Shown: in pieces, positions 9,451 to 20,364 of the stretch | How positions within the stretch are numbered: the first letter of the stretch is position 1 | Layout of the letters: every line of letters begins with the position of its first letter | Origin: Hyphomonadaceae bacterium | GTDB taxonomy: Bacteria > Pseudomonadota > Alphaproteobacteria > Caulobacterales > Aquidulcibacteraceae | NCBI GenBank assembly: GCA_019753175.1 | Contig: JAIELK010000016.1 | Coordinates: 123,258-187,257, forward strand | Direction of reading: 5' to 3' | DNA length: 64,000 nt | Made by a program: the position numbers and the translations under genes | Notes under the pieces: generated by a model | Databases searched by the model: none | What the model saw: only the letters and a program-made list of their open reading frames with translations | What the model was told of the DNA's origin: nothing

Positions 9451-10449
9451 ATGAACCGCCGAACCTTGCTCGCTGCCGGCGCCGCCGCTGCGCTCGTCCC
9501 AATGTCCGCGTCGGCACAGTCGCGCGCGCTGCGCGAGGCCGCCACGTACTCGGCGGAACGCCGCGGCGTCTCGCTTTTCGTGCTGCAGCGCGGCCAAATG
9601 GTGTTTGAAGACTACCCCAATGGGGGCGGACCGCAGCGCGGTTGGGAGCTTGCGAGCGGCACAAAGAGCTTCTCTGGCGTGATGGCGGCGGCGGCGGGGC
9701 AGGACGGCCTGCTGACGCTCGACGAGCGCGCTGCGGACACCCTGCCCGAATGGCGCGGCGACAGCGCCAAGCGGCGCATCACCATTCGGCATCTGCTTTC
9801 CCTCACCAGCGGTATCGAGGGCGGCCGGCTTGGTCGGCCGCCGACCTATGCCGAAGCCGTCGCAGCACCCGCGACCGCAGAGCCCGGCGCGCGGTTTTCC
9901 TACGGGCCGCTGCCATTCCAGATATTCGGCGAGATCATGCGCCGAAAAACTGGCGGCGATCCGCTCGACTATCTTACCCGGCGCATTCTGACGCCGCTCA
10001 ACATTCGGCCCACTCGGTGGCGGCGTGGGGTCGATGGCAATCCGCATTTGCCGTCGGGCGCACAACTCACCGCGCGCGATTGGGCGACATTCGGCGCGTT
10101 CGTGTTGCGCGGCGGCGACGGTCATGTGGACGCCGAGGTGCTGCGCGAGAACTTTGAGCCGAGCCGCGCCAACCCTGGCTATGGGCTCACGTGGTGGTTG
10201 CTCCGCGACGGACTCATTCCGCCGCGACCGGGCGCCGGCGTCGACGTGAGCGGCGCGCTTGCGGCGCGCTTCGGCGAGATCAGCATGGCCGCGGGCGCGG
10301 GCGATCAGCGGCTCTATCTTGTACCGGACCTGCAGCTGGTGATCGTGCGCCAGGCCAGCGGCATTCTGCGTGCGATGCGCGAGGCCCGCCGGGGTGGCGG
10401 CAATGCCTGGTCGGACGATGATTTCCTGCAGATCGTGCTGAACGCGTAG
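9451..10449 (+). CDS. serine hydrolase, class C beta-lactamase fold, exported
   Basis: 332 aa. The N-terminus MNRRTLLAAGAAAALVPMSA followed by SAQ looks like a signal peptide with a twin-arginine character. The SxxK catalytic pair is Ser69-Lys72 (ASGTKSF). The second motif is Tyr151 in YGPLPFQ, where most relatives have YxN. The fold includes penicillin-binding-protein-like esterases and peptidases as well as beta-lactamases, so no antibiotic resistance is claimed. The start was put at 9451 to give a normal leader; an ATG three codons earlier is equally readable. Confidence 0.8.
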   Translation: MNRRTLLAAGAAAALVPMSASAQSRALREAATYSAERRGVSLFVLQRGQMVFEDYPNGGGPQRGWELASGTKSFSGVMAAAAGQDGLLTLDERAADTLPEWRGDSAKRRITIRHLLSLTSGIEGGRLGRPPTYAEAVAAPATAEPGARFSYGPLPFQIFGEIMRRKTGGDPLDYLTRRILTPLNIRPTRWRRGVDGNPHLPSGAQLTARDWATFGAFVLRGGDGHVDAEVLRENFEPSRANPGYGLTWWLLRDGLIPPRPGAGVDVSGALAARFGEISMAAGAGDQRLYLVPDLQLVIVRQASGILRAMREARRGGGNAWSDDDFLQIVLNA

Positions 10450-12503
<2,054 letters not shown>

Positions 12504-12522
12504 CCGGCCCAGCCGCCTCCGA

Positions 12523-12996
12523 TCAGAGGTACTTCACCTTGACAATCTCGTAGGATTTCGGCCCGCCCGGGGCCATCACCTCCACGACGTCGCCTTCTTC
12601 CTTGCCGATCAGCGCACGCGCCATTGGCGAGGTGATGGAGATTTTGCCGGCCTTCACGTCGGACTCGTCTTCTCCGACGATCTTGTACTTTGATTTCTCG
12701 CCGGAATCCTCGTCGAGCAAGTTGACGGTCGCGCCGAACTTAACCTGCTTTCCGGAGAGCTTGCTGACGTCGATGACCTGGGCGCGGGCGATCTTGTCCT
12801 CAAGCTCCGCCAGCCGCCCCTCAATGAACGCCTGGCGCTCCTTGGCGGCGTGATATTCCGCATTCTCAGAAAGATCGCCATGCGCACGCGCTTCGGAGAT
12901 GGCCTGGATCACCGAGGGCCGCTCCTCCGACTTGAGACGCTTCAGCTCTGCGTCGAGGGCCTGATAGCCCTCGGCCGTCATAGGTATTTTTTCCAT
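12523..12996 (-). CDS. greA: transcription elongation factor GreA
   Basis: 157 aa, full length. GreA binds the RNA polymerase secondary channel and stimulates cleavage of backtracked RNA. N-terminal coiled coil ([21 protein letters not shown] onward) with the acidic tip region [21 protein letters not shown], then the C-terminal FKBP-like domain ending in [18 protein letters not shown]. It follows carB on the same strand, an order common in alphaproteobacteria. Confidence 0.97.
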   Translation of the reverse strand: MEKIPMTAEGYQALDAELKRLKSEERPSVIQAISEARAHGDLSENAEYHAAKERQAFIEGRLAELEDKIARAQVIDVSKLSGKQVKFGATVNLLDEDSGEKSKYKIVGEDESDVKAGKISITSPMARALIGKEEGDVVEVMAPGGPKSYEIVKVKYL

Positions 12997-13053
12997 GGGG
13001 GTGTGTGTTCAGTCCGTCTAAGGCTCAAAAGGTGTACCTGGTCCGGCTTGCCG

Positions 13054-16000
13054 TCAAGCATAGCTCTGAAGCGCATGGACCTCCAACGGCGCGCCGGATT
13101 TCAGCATCCGAATGGCCTGGATCGCCGCCCGGGCGCCAGAGACCGTTGTATAATATGGGATGTTTTGAGTCAGCGCCGTTCGCCGGATGGAATAGCTGTC
13201 CCGGTAGGACTGGGCGCCTTCGGTGGTGTTGAAAACCAGCTGAACCCCCCCGTTCTTCATGGCGTCCACGACGTGGGGCCGGCCCTCGGCGACCTTGTTG
13301 ACCCGATCGACTTCGATCCCTTGCGATTGGAGGTAGTCGGCGGTGCCGCCAGTGGCGAGCAAACGGAAGCCCAAGCCGGCAATCTCGCGAGCCGCTGCCG
13401 CGATCGCCTGTTTGTCTGAGTTCTTGACCGAAATGAAGCATGCGCCCTCGATGGGCAGGTTGACGCCGCAGGCGATCTGGCTCTTGGCGAAGGCGGCGAC
13501 GAAGTCGCGGTCGATGCCCATGACTTCGCCCGTCGAGCGCATCTCCGGCCCGAGCACCGGGTCGACGCCCGGGAACCGCGCGAACGGAAACACCGCTTCT
13601 TTCACCGCGACGTGACCCTTGGACGGCCGGTCGAGCTTCAGGTCTTTCAGTTTTGCGCCCGCCATCACCTTGGCCGCTGCCGCCGCGATCGGCCGGTTGA
13701 TCGCCTTGGCCACAAACGGCGCGGTGCGAGAGGCGCGCGGATTGGCCTCTAGAATGTAGATGGCGTCGTCCTTCACGGCGAACTGGATGTTGATGAGACC
13801 GCGCACGTCGAGGGCGCGAGCCAGCGTGTAGGTCTGGGCCTCGATCTCGGCCACGATCTGCTTCGACAGCGAGTAGGGCGGTAGCGCGCAAGCGCTGTCG
13901 CCTGAATGAACGCCAGCTTCTTCGATATGCTCCATCACCCCGGCGACGAACACGTCTTCGCCGTCGCAGATGGCGTCAACGTCGACTTCGATGGCGTCAC
14001 GCAGATAGCGGTCCACCAGGAGCGGACGCTTCTCCGATACGGCGAACTCCGACGGTCCGCCGAGCGCGCGCGAAATCTGAACCACGTATTCGTCGAGCTC
14101 TTCTTCGGTGTGGACGATGCGCATCGCCAGGCCGCCCAGCACGTAGGATGGCCGCAGCATCACGGGATAGCCAATCCTGCTCGCCGCGGCGCGCGCGGCG
14201 TCAGGGGAACTCGCGATGGTGTTGTCCGGTTGCCGCAGGCCGATCTTGCGCAGGAGCGCCTGGAAGCGGTCTCGGTCCTCAGCCAGATCGATGGCGTCCA
14301 CGCTGGTGCCGAGAATGGGCGCGCCTTCGTCCGCGAGCGGTTGGGCAAGCTTCAGCGGGGTTTGCCCGCCGAACTGCACGATCAGGCCTAAGACCTCGCC
14401 GTTCTGCTTCTCCGTTTCGAGGATTTCGAGCACATCCTCGGTGGTCAAAGGCTCGAAGTAGAGGCGGTCGGAGGTGTCGTAATCGGTCGACACGGTCTCC
14501 GGATTGCAATTGACCATGATCGACTCAACGCCGATCTCGGCGCACGCGAACGCTGCGTGACAGCAGCAATAGTCGAACTCGATGCCTTGGCCGATGCGGT
14601 TCGGGCCGCCGCCGAGGATGACGATCTTCTTGCGATCGGTCGGTTCGGCTTCGCACTCGGGCGCGTCGCCGAACGGAAACTCGTAGGTCGAATACATGTA
14701 CGGCGTGGTGGCGCGGAACTCCGCCGCGCAGCTATCGATGCGTTTGAACTGCGGGCGCACGCCGAGCTTTCGGCGCGCCGCGCGCACGTCGCGCTCGCGT
14801 TGCCCGGTGAGTTTGGCCAGACGTGCGTCTGAAAAGCCTTGCGCCTTGAGCGCGCGGAAGCTGGCGGCGTCCTTGGGCAGGCCGTTGGCGCGGATATCCG
14901 CTTCCGTGGCTATGATTTCGGCGATCTGGCGCACGAACCAGGGATCGTAATGTGCGGCGGCGCAGATCTCTTCAACCGATAGCCCACGCCGCAGCGCCTC
15001 GGCGACAACAAGCAGGCGATCCGCTTTTGGCGTCACCAGGCGGCCGCGCACGGCGGCGCGACCGGAATCCTCGTCGCCTGCGCCCTCGATTTGGATTTCG
15101 TCGAAGCCGGTCAGGCCGGTGTCGAGCGAGCGCAGCGCTTTTTGGAGAGACTCCTGGAACGTACGCCCGACAGCCATCGCTTCGCCGACCGACTTCATCG
15201 AGGTTGTCAGCGTTGTATCGGCGCCGCTGAAGCGTTCGAAGGCGAAGCGCGGAATTTTTGTGACGACGTAATCGATGGTCGGCTCAAAGCTCGCGGGCGT
15301 TGCGCCGCCGGTGATGTCGTTGGCGATCTCGTCGAGCGTGTAGCCGACCGCGAGCTTTGCCGCGACCTTTGCAATGGGAAAGCCGGTCGCCTTCGACGCC
15401 AAGGCCGAGGAGCGCGACACGCGCGGATTCATCTCGATCACCACCAAGCGGCCGGTCTTGGGGTTGACCGCGAACTGCACGTTCGAGCCCCCGGTCTCGA
15501 CGCCAATTTCGCGCAACACCGCAATGCTGGCGTTGCGCATGATCTGATACTCACGGTCGGTCAGCGTCAGCGCAGGGGCGACCGTGATCGAGTCGCCGGT
15601 GTGCACGCCCATCGGATCGACGTTCTCGATCGAGCAGACGATAATGCAGTTGTCCGCTTTGTCGCGAACAACCTCCATCTCGTACTCTTTCCAGCCGATG
15701 ATGCTTTCCTCGACCAGGATTTCGCTGATCGGGGATGCAGCCAGCCCGCGCTCGACGATTTCCTCGAACTCTTCGAGATTGTAGGCGACGCCGCCGCCTA
15801 AACCACCCAGTGTCAGCGAGGGGCGGATGATCGATGGCAGTTGTACGAAGTCCAACGCTTCGAGCGCTTGCTCCATGGTGGTGCACATGCGCGAGCGCGG
15901 GCTCTCCAACCCGATCTTGTCCATTGCGTCGCGGAACTTCAGCCGATGTTCGGCTTTCTCGATCACATCAGCCTTGGCCCCGATCATCTCGACGCCGTGC

Positions 16001-16329
16001 TTCTTCAATACGCCATTCTTGTCGAGCGTCAGCGCGCAATTCAGCGCTGTCTGCCCGCCCATGGTGGGCAGCAGCGCGTCGGGCTTTTCTTTTTCGATGA
16101 TCTTCTCGACCATCTCTGGCGTGATCGGCTCGATGTAGGTCGCGTCCGCCAGCCCCGGGTCGGTCATGATCGTGGCTGGGTTCGAGTTCACCAGGATCAC
16201 ACGATAGCCCTCGGCTTTCAGCGCCTTGACCGCCTGGACGCCGGAATAGTCGAATTCGCAGGCTTGGCCGATGATGATCGGCCCCGCGCCGATGATCAGG
16301 ATCGATTTGATGTCGGTTCGTTTCGGCAT
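13054..16329 (-). CDS. carB: carbamoyl-phosphate synthase large subunit
   Basis: 1091 aa. Makes carbamoyl phosphate for arginine and pyrimidine synthesis from bicarbonate, ammonia channelled from CarA, and two ATP. There are two homologous ATP-grasp halves: the first opens with [23 protein letters not shown], the second with [20 protein letters not shown]. An oligomerisation domain lies between them and a C-terminal MGS-like allosteric domain ([15 protein letters not shown]) ends the protein. ATG at 16329 (MPKRTDIKS) is preferred over a longer frame lacking homology. carA is not in the window. greA follows downstream. Confidence 0.97.
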   Translation of the reverse strand: MPKRTDIKSILIIGAGPIIIGQACEFDYSGVQAVKALKAEGYRVILVNSNPATIMTDPGLADATYIEPITPEMVEKIIEKEKPDALLPTMGGQTALNCALTLDKNGVLKKHGVEMIGAKADVIEKAEHRLKFRDAMDKIGLESPRSRMCTTMEQALEALDFVQLPSIIRPSLTLGGLGGGVAYNLEEFEEIVERGLAASPISEILVEESIIGWKEYEMEVVRDKADNCIIVCSIENVDPMGVHTGDSITVAPALTLTDREYQIMRNASIAVLREIGVETGGSNVQFAVNPKTGRLVVIEMNPRVSRSSALASKATGFPIAKVAAKLAVGYTLDEIANDITGGATPASFEPTIDYVVTKIPRFAFERFSGADTTLTTSMKSVGEAMAVGRTFQESLQKALRSLDTGLTGFDEIQIEGAGDEDSGRAAVRGRLVTPKADRLLVVAEALRRGLSVEEICAAAHYDPWFVRQIAEIIATEADIRANGLPKDAASFRALKAQGFSDARLAKLTGQRERDVRAARRKLGVRPQFKRIDSCAAEFRATTPYMYSTYEFPFGDAPECEAEPTDRKKIVILGGGPNRIGQGIEFDYCCCHAAFACAEIGVESIMVNCNPETVSTDYDTSDRLYFEPLTTEDVLEILETEKQNGEVLGLIVQFGGQTPLKLAQPLADEGAPILGTSVDAIDLAEDRDRFQALLRKIGLRQPDNTIASSPDAARAAASRIGYPVMLRPSYVLGGLAMRIVHTEEELDEYVVQISRALGGPSEFAVSEKRPLLVDRYLRDAIEVDVDAICDGEDVFVAGVMEHIEEAGVHSGDSACALPPYSLSKQIVAEIEAQTYTLARALDVRGLINIQFAVKDDAIYILEANPRASRTAPFVAKAINRPIAAAAAKVMAGAKLKDLKLDRPSKGHVAVKEAVFPFARFPGVDPVLGPEMRSTGEVMGIDRDFVAAFAKSQIACGVNLPIEGACFISVKNSDKQAIAAAAREIAGLGFRLLATGGTADYLQSQGIEVDRVNKVAEGRPHVVDAMKNGGVQLVFNTTEGAQSYRDSYSIRRTALTQNIPYYTTVSGARAAIQAIRMLKSGAPLEVHALQSYA

Positions 16330-16389
16330 ACGGCTCCGCCCGCGTTCTTGCGGTGGTGGGAATCGATCCATTCAGCGGATCGCGCGTGC

Positions 16390-17292
16390 TTAGGCGCTGG
16401 TGGGCGCGCGTGCAAGAGTGGGTGCGTGGCGGCAGACCAGCCACGAAATCGCAGCGAGGGCGGTCAGCACTACAAATCCGCCAACGCCGACAACACCGCT
16501 CCACGGAAACACTGCCTGACTCAAACCCAGAGCGGCAACGCCGCCGACCGCGTTCAGTGTCCCGTGAAGGATCGCGGCGGGAACGAGTGACTTGGACCCG
16601 CGGTCGCGCACCAACGTGAAGGGGAAGGAAAGCAACGCGCAGTACAGGACGAACAGCGGAATGCCAATCAGGCGGTGATCGGGATAGTTGAGCCCGAAGA
16701 GATAGATCGCTGGCGCGTGCCAAAGGCCCCAGATGACCCCAGTCGCCAGCGTGTACTTAAGGAACCCGAACCGGCGCCACAGATCGTAGAGATAACCGCG
16801 CCAGCCGAGCTCTTCGGACAACAGCAGGACAGGCGTGTTGATCAACGCGCCCAGGAGCGCCGCTTGCGCGACGATGATCCACGTCAGTCCGGGGATTTGC
16901 GCGGCTTGGTCGATCGCCGCGCCTTGCTCCGGCACTGCGGCGCGCGCTTGCGCCAAATAGTTCGACGCGATGTCGACAAATTGCGCTTGCCCGGCCGCGA
17001 CAGTCACGAGCGACGCACCGAACGCGATCACCAGTGCGATGATCCACGCCCAAAGCCACCAAAGATTTGGTTTGAAGAAAAGGCCGAGCGCTTCGCGTCG
17101 GCGGCCCTTCTCAAACACCAGGGCGCACGTCACGGCCGCGATGGATGGTCCGAACATTGAAGCAGCGAGCGTGTAGACGGCGCTCTGCTGCACGTTGTGC
17201 CATCCCATGATCCACCCGCCGCCAACGATCGCCCACGTGAGAGCGAATGCTAGTGCGAGAAAGATAATCGCCTTACCAGTCGTCGACATCAT
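16390..17292 (-). CDS. CPBP-family intramembrane metalloprotease
   Basis: 300 aa with about eight membrane segments. The CPBP/Abi catalytic motifs are visible: EELGWRG (Glu160-Glu161, Trp and Arg following) and, later, the WGLWHAPAIYL segment with a conserved His. These proteins are membrane proteases related to Rce1 and often act on peptides or in stress and immunity functions; no substrate is evident here. Its ATG overlaps the stop of the upstream ribbon-helix-helix gene (ATGA), so it is third in an operon. Confidence 0.85.
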   Translation of the reverse strand: MMSTTGKAIIFLALAFALTWAIVGGGWIMGWHNVQQSAVYTLAASMFGPSIAAVTCALVFEKGRRREALGLFFKPNLWWLWAWIIALVIAFGASLVTVAAGQAQFVDIASNYLAQARAAVPEQGAAIDQAAQIPGLTWIIVAQAALLGALINTPVLLLSEELGWRGYLYDLWRRFGFLKYTLATGVIWGLWHAPAIYLFGLNYPDHRLIGIPLFVLYCALLSFPFTLVRDRGSKSLVPAAILHGTLNAVGGVAALGLSQAVFPWSGVVGVGGFVVLTALAAISWLVCRHAPTLARAPTSA

Positions 17293-17465
17293 TCTTGCTC
17301 CCCCTCCGGCTGCTTCTCCACCTTCACCCCCCGCGCCTTCAGCGCTTCGCGCAACAGGAACTCGATCTCGGCGTTGACGCTGCGCAGGTCGCTCGCGGCC
17401 AGGCGGGCGATCGCCTCGTAAAGCGCTGGATCGAGCCTGAGCGCGAAGGCTTTCTTTTCAGCCAT
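17289..17465 (-). CDS. small ribbon-helix-helix (Arc-like) protein
   Basis: 58 aa starting MAEKKAFALRLDPALYEAIA. The short beta strand (KAFALRLD) followed by two helices (PALYEAIARLAASDLRSV, then NAEIEFLLREAL) is the Arc/MetJ ribbon-helix-helix fold, which binds DNA as a dimer. It lies between the SPFH gene (5-base gap) and the CPBP gene (4-base overlap). It may regulate this operon through the palindromes at 18379-18410; this is inference. Arc-like proteins beside SPFH genes are a common pairing. Confidence 0.75.
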   Translation of the reverse strand: MAEKKAFALRLDPALYEAIARLAASDLRSVNAEIEFLLREALKARGVKVEKQPEGEQE

Positions 17466-17470
17466 TGGCG

Positions 17471-18361
17471 CTATTGATAGAGCGAGCCGGTGTTCACCAC
17501 GGGCTGGGCATCGCGGTCGCCGCACAGCACCACCAGCAGGTTCGACACCATCGCCGCGCGGCGCTCATCGTCGAGCTTGACGATTTCGCGCGCCGACAAT
17601 TGCTCAAGCGCGTGTTCGACCATCTCCACCGCGCCCTGCACGATATAGCGCCGCGCGGCGAGCACGGCTTCCGCTTGCTGGCGACGCAGCATCGCGCCGG
17701 CGATTTCTGGCGCGTAGGCGAGGTGGGAGAGCTTGGTTTCGTCAACCACGACGCCGGCGACCGAGGTGCGCTCCTGCAACTTGTCGCGCAGCAGGTTCGA
17801 CACTTGGTCGGCCGCGCCGCGCAGGGTCGGTTCGTCGTGCTCGGCGTGATCGTAGGCAAAGTGGGAGGCGATCTCACGCACCGCCGTCTCGATCTGGATA
17901 TCGACGAAGCTTTGGTATGCGTCGACGTCGAACAGCGCCTGGGCGGTGTCGGTCACGCGCCACACCACGACCGCGGCAATCTCGATCGGGTTGCCCCGCT
18001 TGTCGTTAACCTTAAGCTTTTCGCCGGTGACGTTGCGCACGCGAAGGCTGATTTTGGTGCGCATGTACCAGGGCAGCACCCAGCGCAGGCCCGGGGTGCG
18101 ATCAGTGCCCTTGTAATTGCCGAAGAGGGTGATGGCGGCGGCTTCGTTGGGCTGCAGGGTGTAAAAGCCACAGCTTGCAAGGATGAACGCGACGATGGTT
18201 ACCGCCATCGAAACGCCCATGGGGGTGTTTTCGGTGCGGATGAACTGGACGATCGACCAGATCATCAGCACCAGCAATGCCAGCGTGACCAGCAGCATCA
18301 GCCCCCCGTTCGAGGTGTTTGCTTTTCGCTCAGTGGTCTTTTTCAGTGCACCGCCGGTCAT
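17471..18361 (-). CDS. SPFH-domain (stomatin/prohibitin-like) membrane protein
   Basis: 296 aa. Two hydrophobic segments near the N-terminus (about 20-41 and 48-67) are followed by an SPFH domain ([20 protein letters not shown], then [16 protein letters not shown]) and a helical C-terminus with [19 protein letters not shown]. Such proteins scaffold membrane microdomains and protease complexes. It is the first gene of the SPFH / ribbon-helix-helix / CPBP operon. AGGGAGAGG lies just upstream of the ATG. Confidence 0.88.
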   Translation of the reverse strand: MTGGALKKTTERKANTSNGGLMLLVTLALLVLMIWSIVQFIRTENTPMGVSMAVTIVAFILASCGFYTLQPNEAAAITLFGNYKGTDRTPGLRWVLPWYMRTKISLRVRNVTGEKLKVNDKRGNPIEIAAVVVWRVTDTAQALFDVDAYQSFVDIQIETAVREIASHFAYDHAEHDEPTLRGAADQVSNLLRDKLQERTSVAGVVVDETKLSHLAYAPEIAGAMLRRQQAEAVLAARRYIVQGAVEMVEHALEQLSAREIVKLDDERRAAMVSNLLVVLCGDRDAQPVVNTGSLYQ

Positions 18362-18378
18362 GGGCCTCTCCCTGTTGG

Positions 18379-18410
18379 TATCGAATTGATATCATCGTAA
18401 TACTATAGTA
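18379..18410 (-). promoter_or_regulatory. palindrome cluster upstream of the SPFH operon
   Basis: An AT-rich patch in GC-rich DNA just upstream of the SPFH gene. It holds TATC-GAATT-GATA (18379-18391), the perfect palindrome TGATATCA (18387-18394) and the perfect palindrome TACTATAGTA (18401-18410). The centres of the two perfect palindromes are 15 bp apart. Read on the minus strand the patch also has -10-like hexamers. This suits an operator and promoter, possibly for the ribbon-helix-helix protein of the operon. Confidence 0.45.
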
Positions 18411-18517
18411 GTCCCTTACTCAAGCGAAATCGGCGCGTTCACTAAGTTCCCCAACAGGCCGTTAAGGGGCCTCGCGTATGCATGGCGACCTCTAGAACTC
18501 GGTTTTTGAGGCTGAAA

Positions 18518-20323
18518 ATGGTTATCGGGCGTTGGGAATTTGTCCGCGCCGTCGGGGCGTTCTGCCGGGATCGGCGCGCCAACGTGGCCATGTTGTGGGG
18601 GCTGACGGGCACGGTGCTCATCGGCATGCTGGGGCTTACCGTCGACTTCACCCGCGCGGAAATGATCCGGTCGCGGATGCAGAACGCGGCCGACGCCGCC
18701 GCGCTGGTGGCCGAACGCAGCTCCAGCCTGCCCATGTCGCAGCGCACCAATGTCGCCCGCTCCTTCTTCGACGCCGAGCTCGGGCCGCTGGGCGCGCAAC
18801 TGACCTTCGAATTCAACCTCACCCAGATGCCTGAAGGCGGGCACAGGGTGACGGCGCGGGCGCCGATGCCCGTCACGCTCGCGCGGCTGGTCCGAACCGA
18901 TGATTGGCACCTGAGCGTCATGTCGGAAGCCGAAGCCAGCGCCAGCCCGCCGATCGAGGTCGTGCTCGCACTCGACAACACCGGCTCGATGTCCAACGAC
19001 ATGGATGCATTGCGTGACGGCGCCCAGGATCTGGCGGAGTTTCTACTCAGCCTTGACGGCGACAGCGTGAAGGTCGGCCTGGTGCCGTTCGTGGCGCAGG
19101 TGAACATCGGCTCGTCGAACACACAATGGATCGATACCGCTGGCAACAATCCCTACAACGGCATCATGCTGGAAGGGCGATACCTCGGCTATCGGCCTAC
19201 GAGCGGCGGCGGTTGCACGAGCGCCAGCCACCCCAGCACGTTCGGCGGTTTCCCGGTCCGTTGGATCCAGGGGGCTGCGTCCCACCCCGCACCCTACACC
19301 AACACATCGCGTTGCTATGCGTTTTCACCGGAGTCGGTGAACATGTGGTCGCTCTATGCGAACCTGCCGAGCAACGCCCAGTGGGGCGGCTGCGTCGAGA
19401 TGCGTCCGCCGCCGTATGACATCACCGACGATGCGCCGAGCACCGGCACGCCCGCCACGATGTGGGTTCCGTACTTCTCGCTCGATGACGGCGGCGATGT
19501 TGGCAGCCCGCCCAACAACTGGATCACGTCCTCGACTTTTGATAGCAGCAACCCGCTCGGCGTCACGAGCTGGACGGCGAACTCCGCCACCCACGTCACG
19601 CGGTCGCTCGGCGTCTATCGGTATCGCTCCGGCGTAACGGTCAGTGTTGACACTTCCAACACGGCCGGGCGCGGCCCCAATCGGGGCTGCCCGACACCGA
19701 TCGTGCCGCTCACCACCAACGACAACACCGTCATCAACGCAATCCAGAACATGCTGCACTGGAACGGCGGCGGCACCAATCAGATCGAAGGTTTGGCCTG
19801 GGCCTGGCGCGTGCTGTCGCCGAGCGCTCCCTTCACGCAAGGCAAGCCGTACAATGACCCCAACGATCCGGTGCGCAAAGTGATCGTGTTGTTCACCGAC
19901 GGCGACAACACCAACCTGAACAACAACAACTCGGCGTTCCAGTCGGATTATGCCGGCATTGGCTATCGCAGCCTCTATACAACTTACCAGACGGCGCAGG
20001 TTCCGACAGGCAGCGTCACCACCCCAACCTGGCAGGCCGGATTGGCTTCCGCTTGGCGACGCCCAGGCATCACCAACGGTGCAACCGCTGTCAATTACAT
20101 CAATGTGCGGCAACTCCAGCTCTGCCAGTCCATTCGCAACACCGGCATCGAGATCTACGCGATTGGCTACGACATCACTGCGGGAGGCGCGGCGGAGCAG
20201 TTGCTGCAGCAATGCGTGACGCAGGATGGCGAGCACTATTTCAGCGCCGACAACGCAGCAGAACTTCAAGCCGCCTTCGACGCGATCGGCACCGGCATCG
20301 GCGCGCTGCGCCTGACGCACTGA
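18518..20323 (+). CDS. TadG-like protein with von Willebrand A domain
   Basis: 601 aa. One N-terminal membrane segment (RRANVAMLWGLTGTVLIGML) followed by DFTRAEMIRSRMQNAADAAAL, the hallmark of TadE/TadG pseudopilin-like proteins. A von Willebrand A domain starts with the metal-site motif DNTGSM (Asp153) and continues with VKVGLVPF and VIVLFTDGDNT. A long Asn/Gly/Ser/Thr-rich insertion with several cysteines lies inside it. The bulk is extracytoplasmic. Start 18518 has GAGG six bases upstream; ATG at 18482 has a poorer site. No other tad genes are in the window. Confidence 0.85.
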   Translation: MVIGRWEFVRAVGAFCRDRRANVAMLWGLTGTVLIGMLGLTVDFTRAEMIRSRMQNAADAAALVAERSSSLPMSQRTNVARSFFDAELGPLGAQLTFEFNLTQMPEGGHRVTARAPMPVTLARLVRTDDWHLSVMSEAEASASPPIEVVLALDNTGSMSNDMDALRDGAQDLAEFLLSLDGDSVKVGLVPFVAQVNIGSSNTQWIDTAGNNPYNGIMLEGRYLGYRPTSGGGCTSASHPSTFGGFPVRWIQGAASHPAPYTNTSRCYAFSPESVNMWSLYANLPSNAQWGGCVEMRPPPYDITDDAPSTGTPATMWVPYFSLDDGGDVGSPPNNWITSSTFDSSNPLGVTSWTANSATHVTRSLGVYRYRSGVTVSVDTSNTAGRGPNRGCPTPIVPLTTNDNTVINAIQNMLHWNGGGTNQIEGLAWAWRVLSPSAPFTQGKPYNDPNDPVRKVIVLFTDGDNTNLNNNNSAFQSDYAGIGYRSLYTTYQTAQVPTGSVTTPTWQAGLASAWRRPGITNGATAVNYINVRQLQLCQSIRNTGIEIYAIGYDITAGGAAEQLLQQCVTQDGEHYFSADNAAELQAAFDAIGTGIGALRLTH

Positions 20324-20335
20324 CAAAGGCAGATG

Positions 20336-20364
20336 AGCCGCGCCCAGCAGCGCTGGGCGTGGCT
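20336..20364. terminator. bidirectional terminator hairpin between convergent genes
   Basis: A 13-bp stem (AGCCGCGCCCAGC, loop AGC, GCTGGGCGTGGCT, with one G-T pair) lies in the 41 bases between the TadG-like gene and the convergent TIR-TonB gene. TTT follows on the + strand. It can serve both transcripts. Confidence 0.75.

Noticed and set aside
8662..10125. A 487-codon open frame on the minus strand across the SDR and serine hydrolase genes.
   Set aside because: It is antisense to two genes with clear family motifs, and its Arg/Ala/Gly-rich composition is that of a shadow frame in GC-rich DNA.
9451..10449. Serine hydrolase as an antibiotic-resistance beta-lactamase.
   Set aside because: Only the SxxK motif is canonical; the YxN position is changed, and most proteins of this fold are esterases or peptidases.
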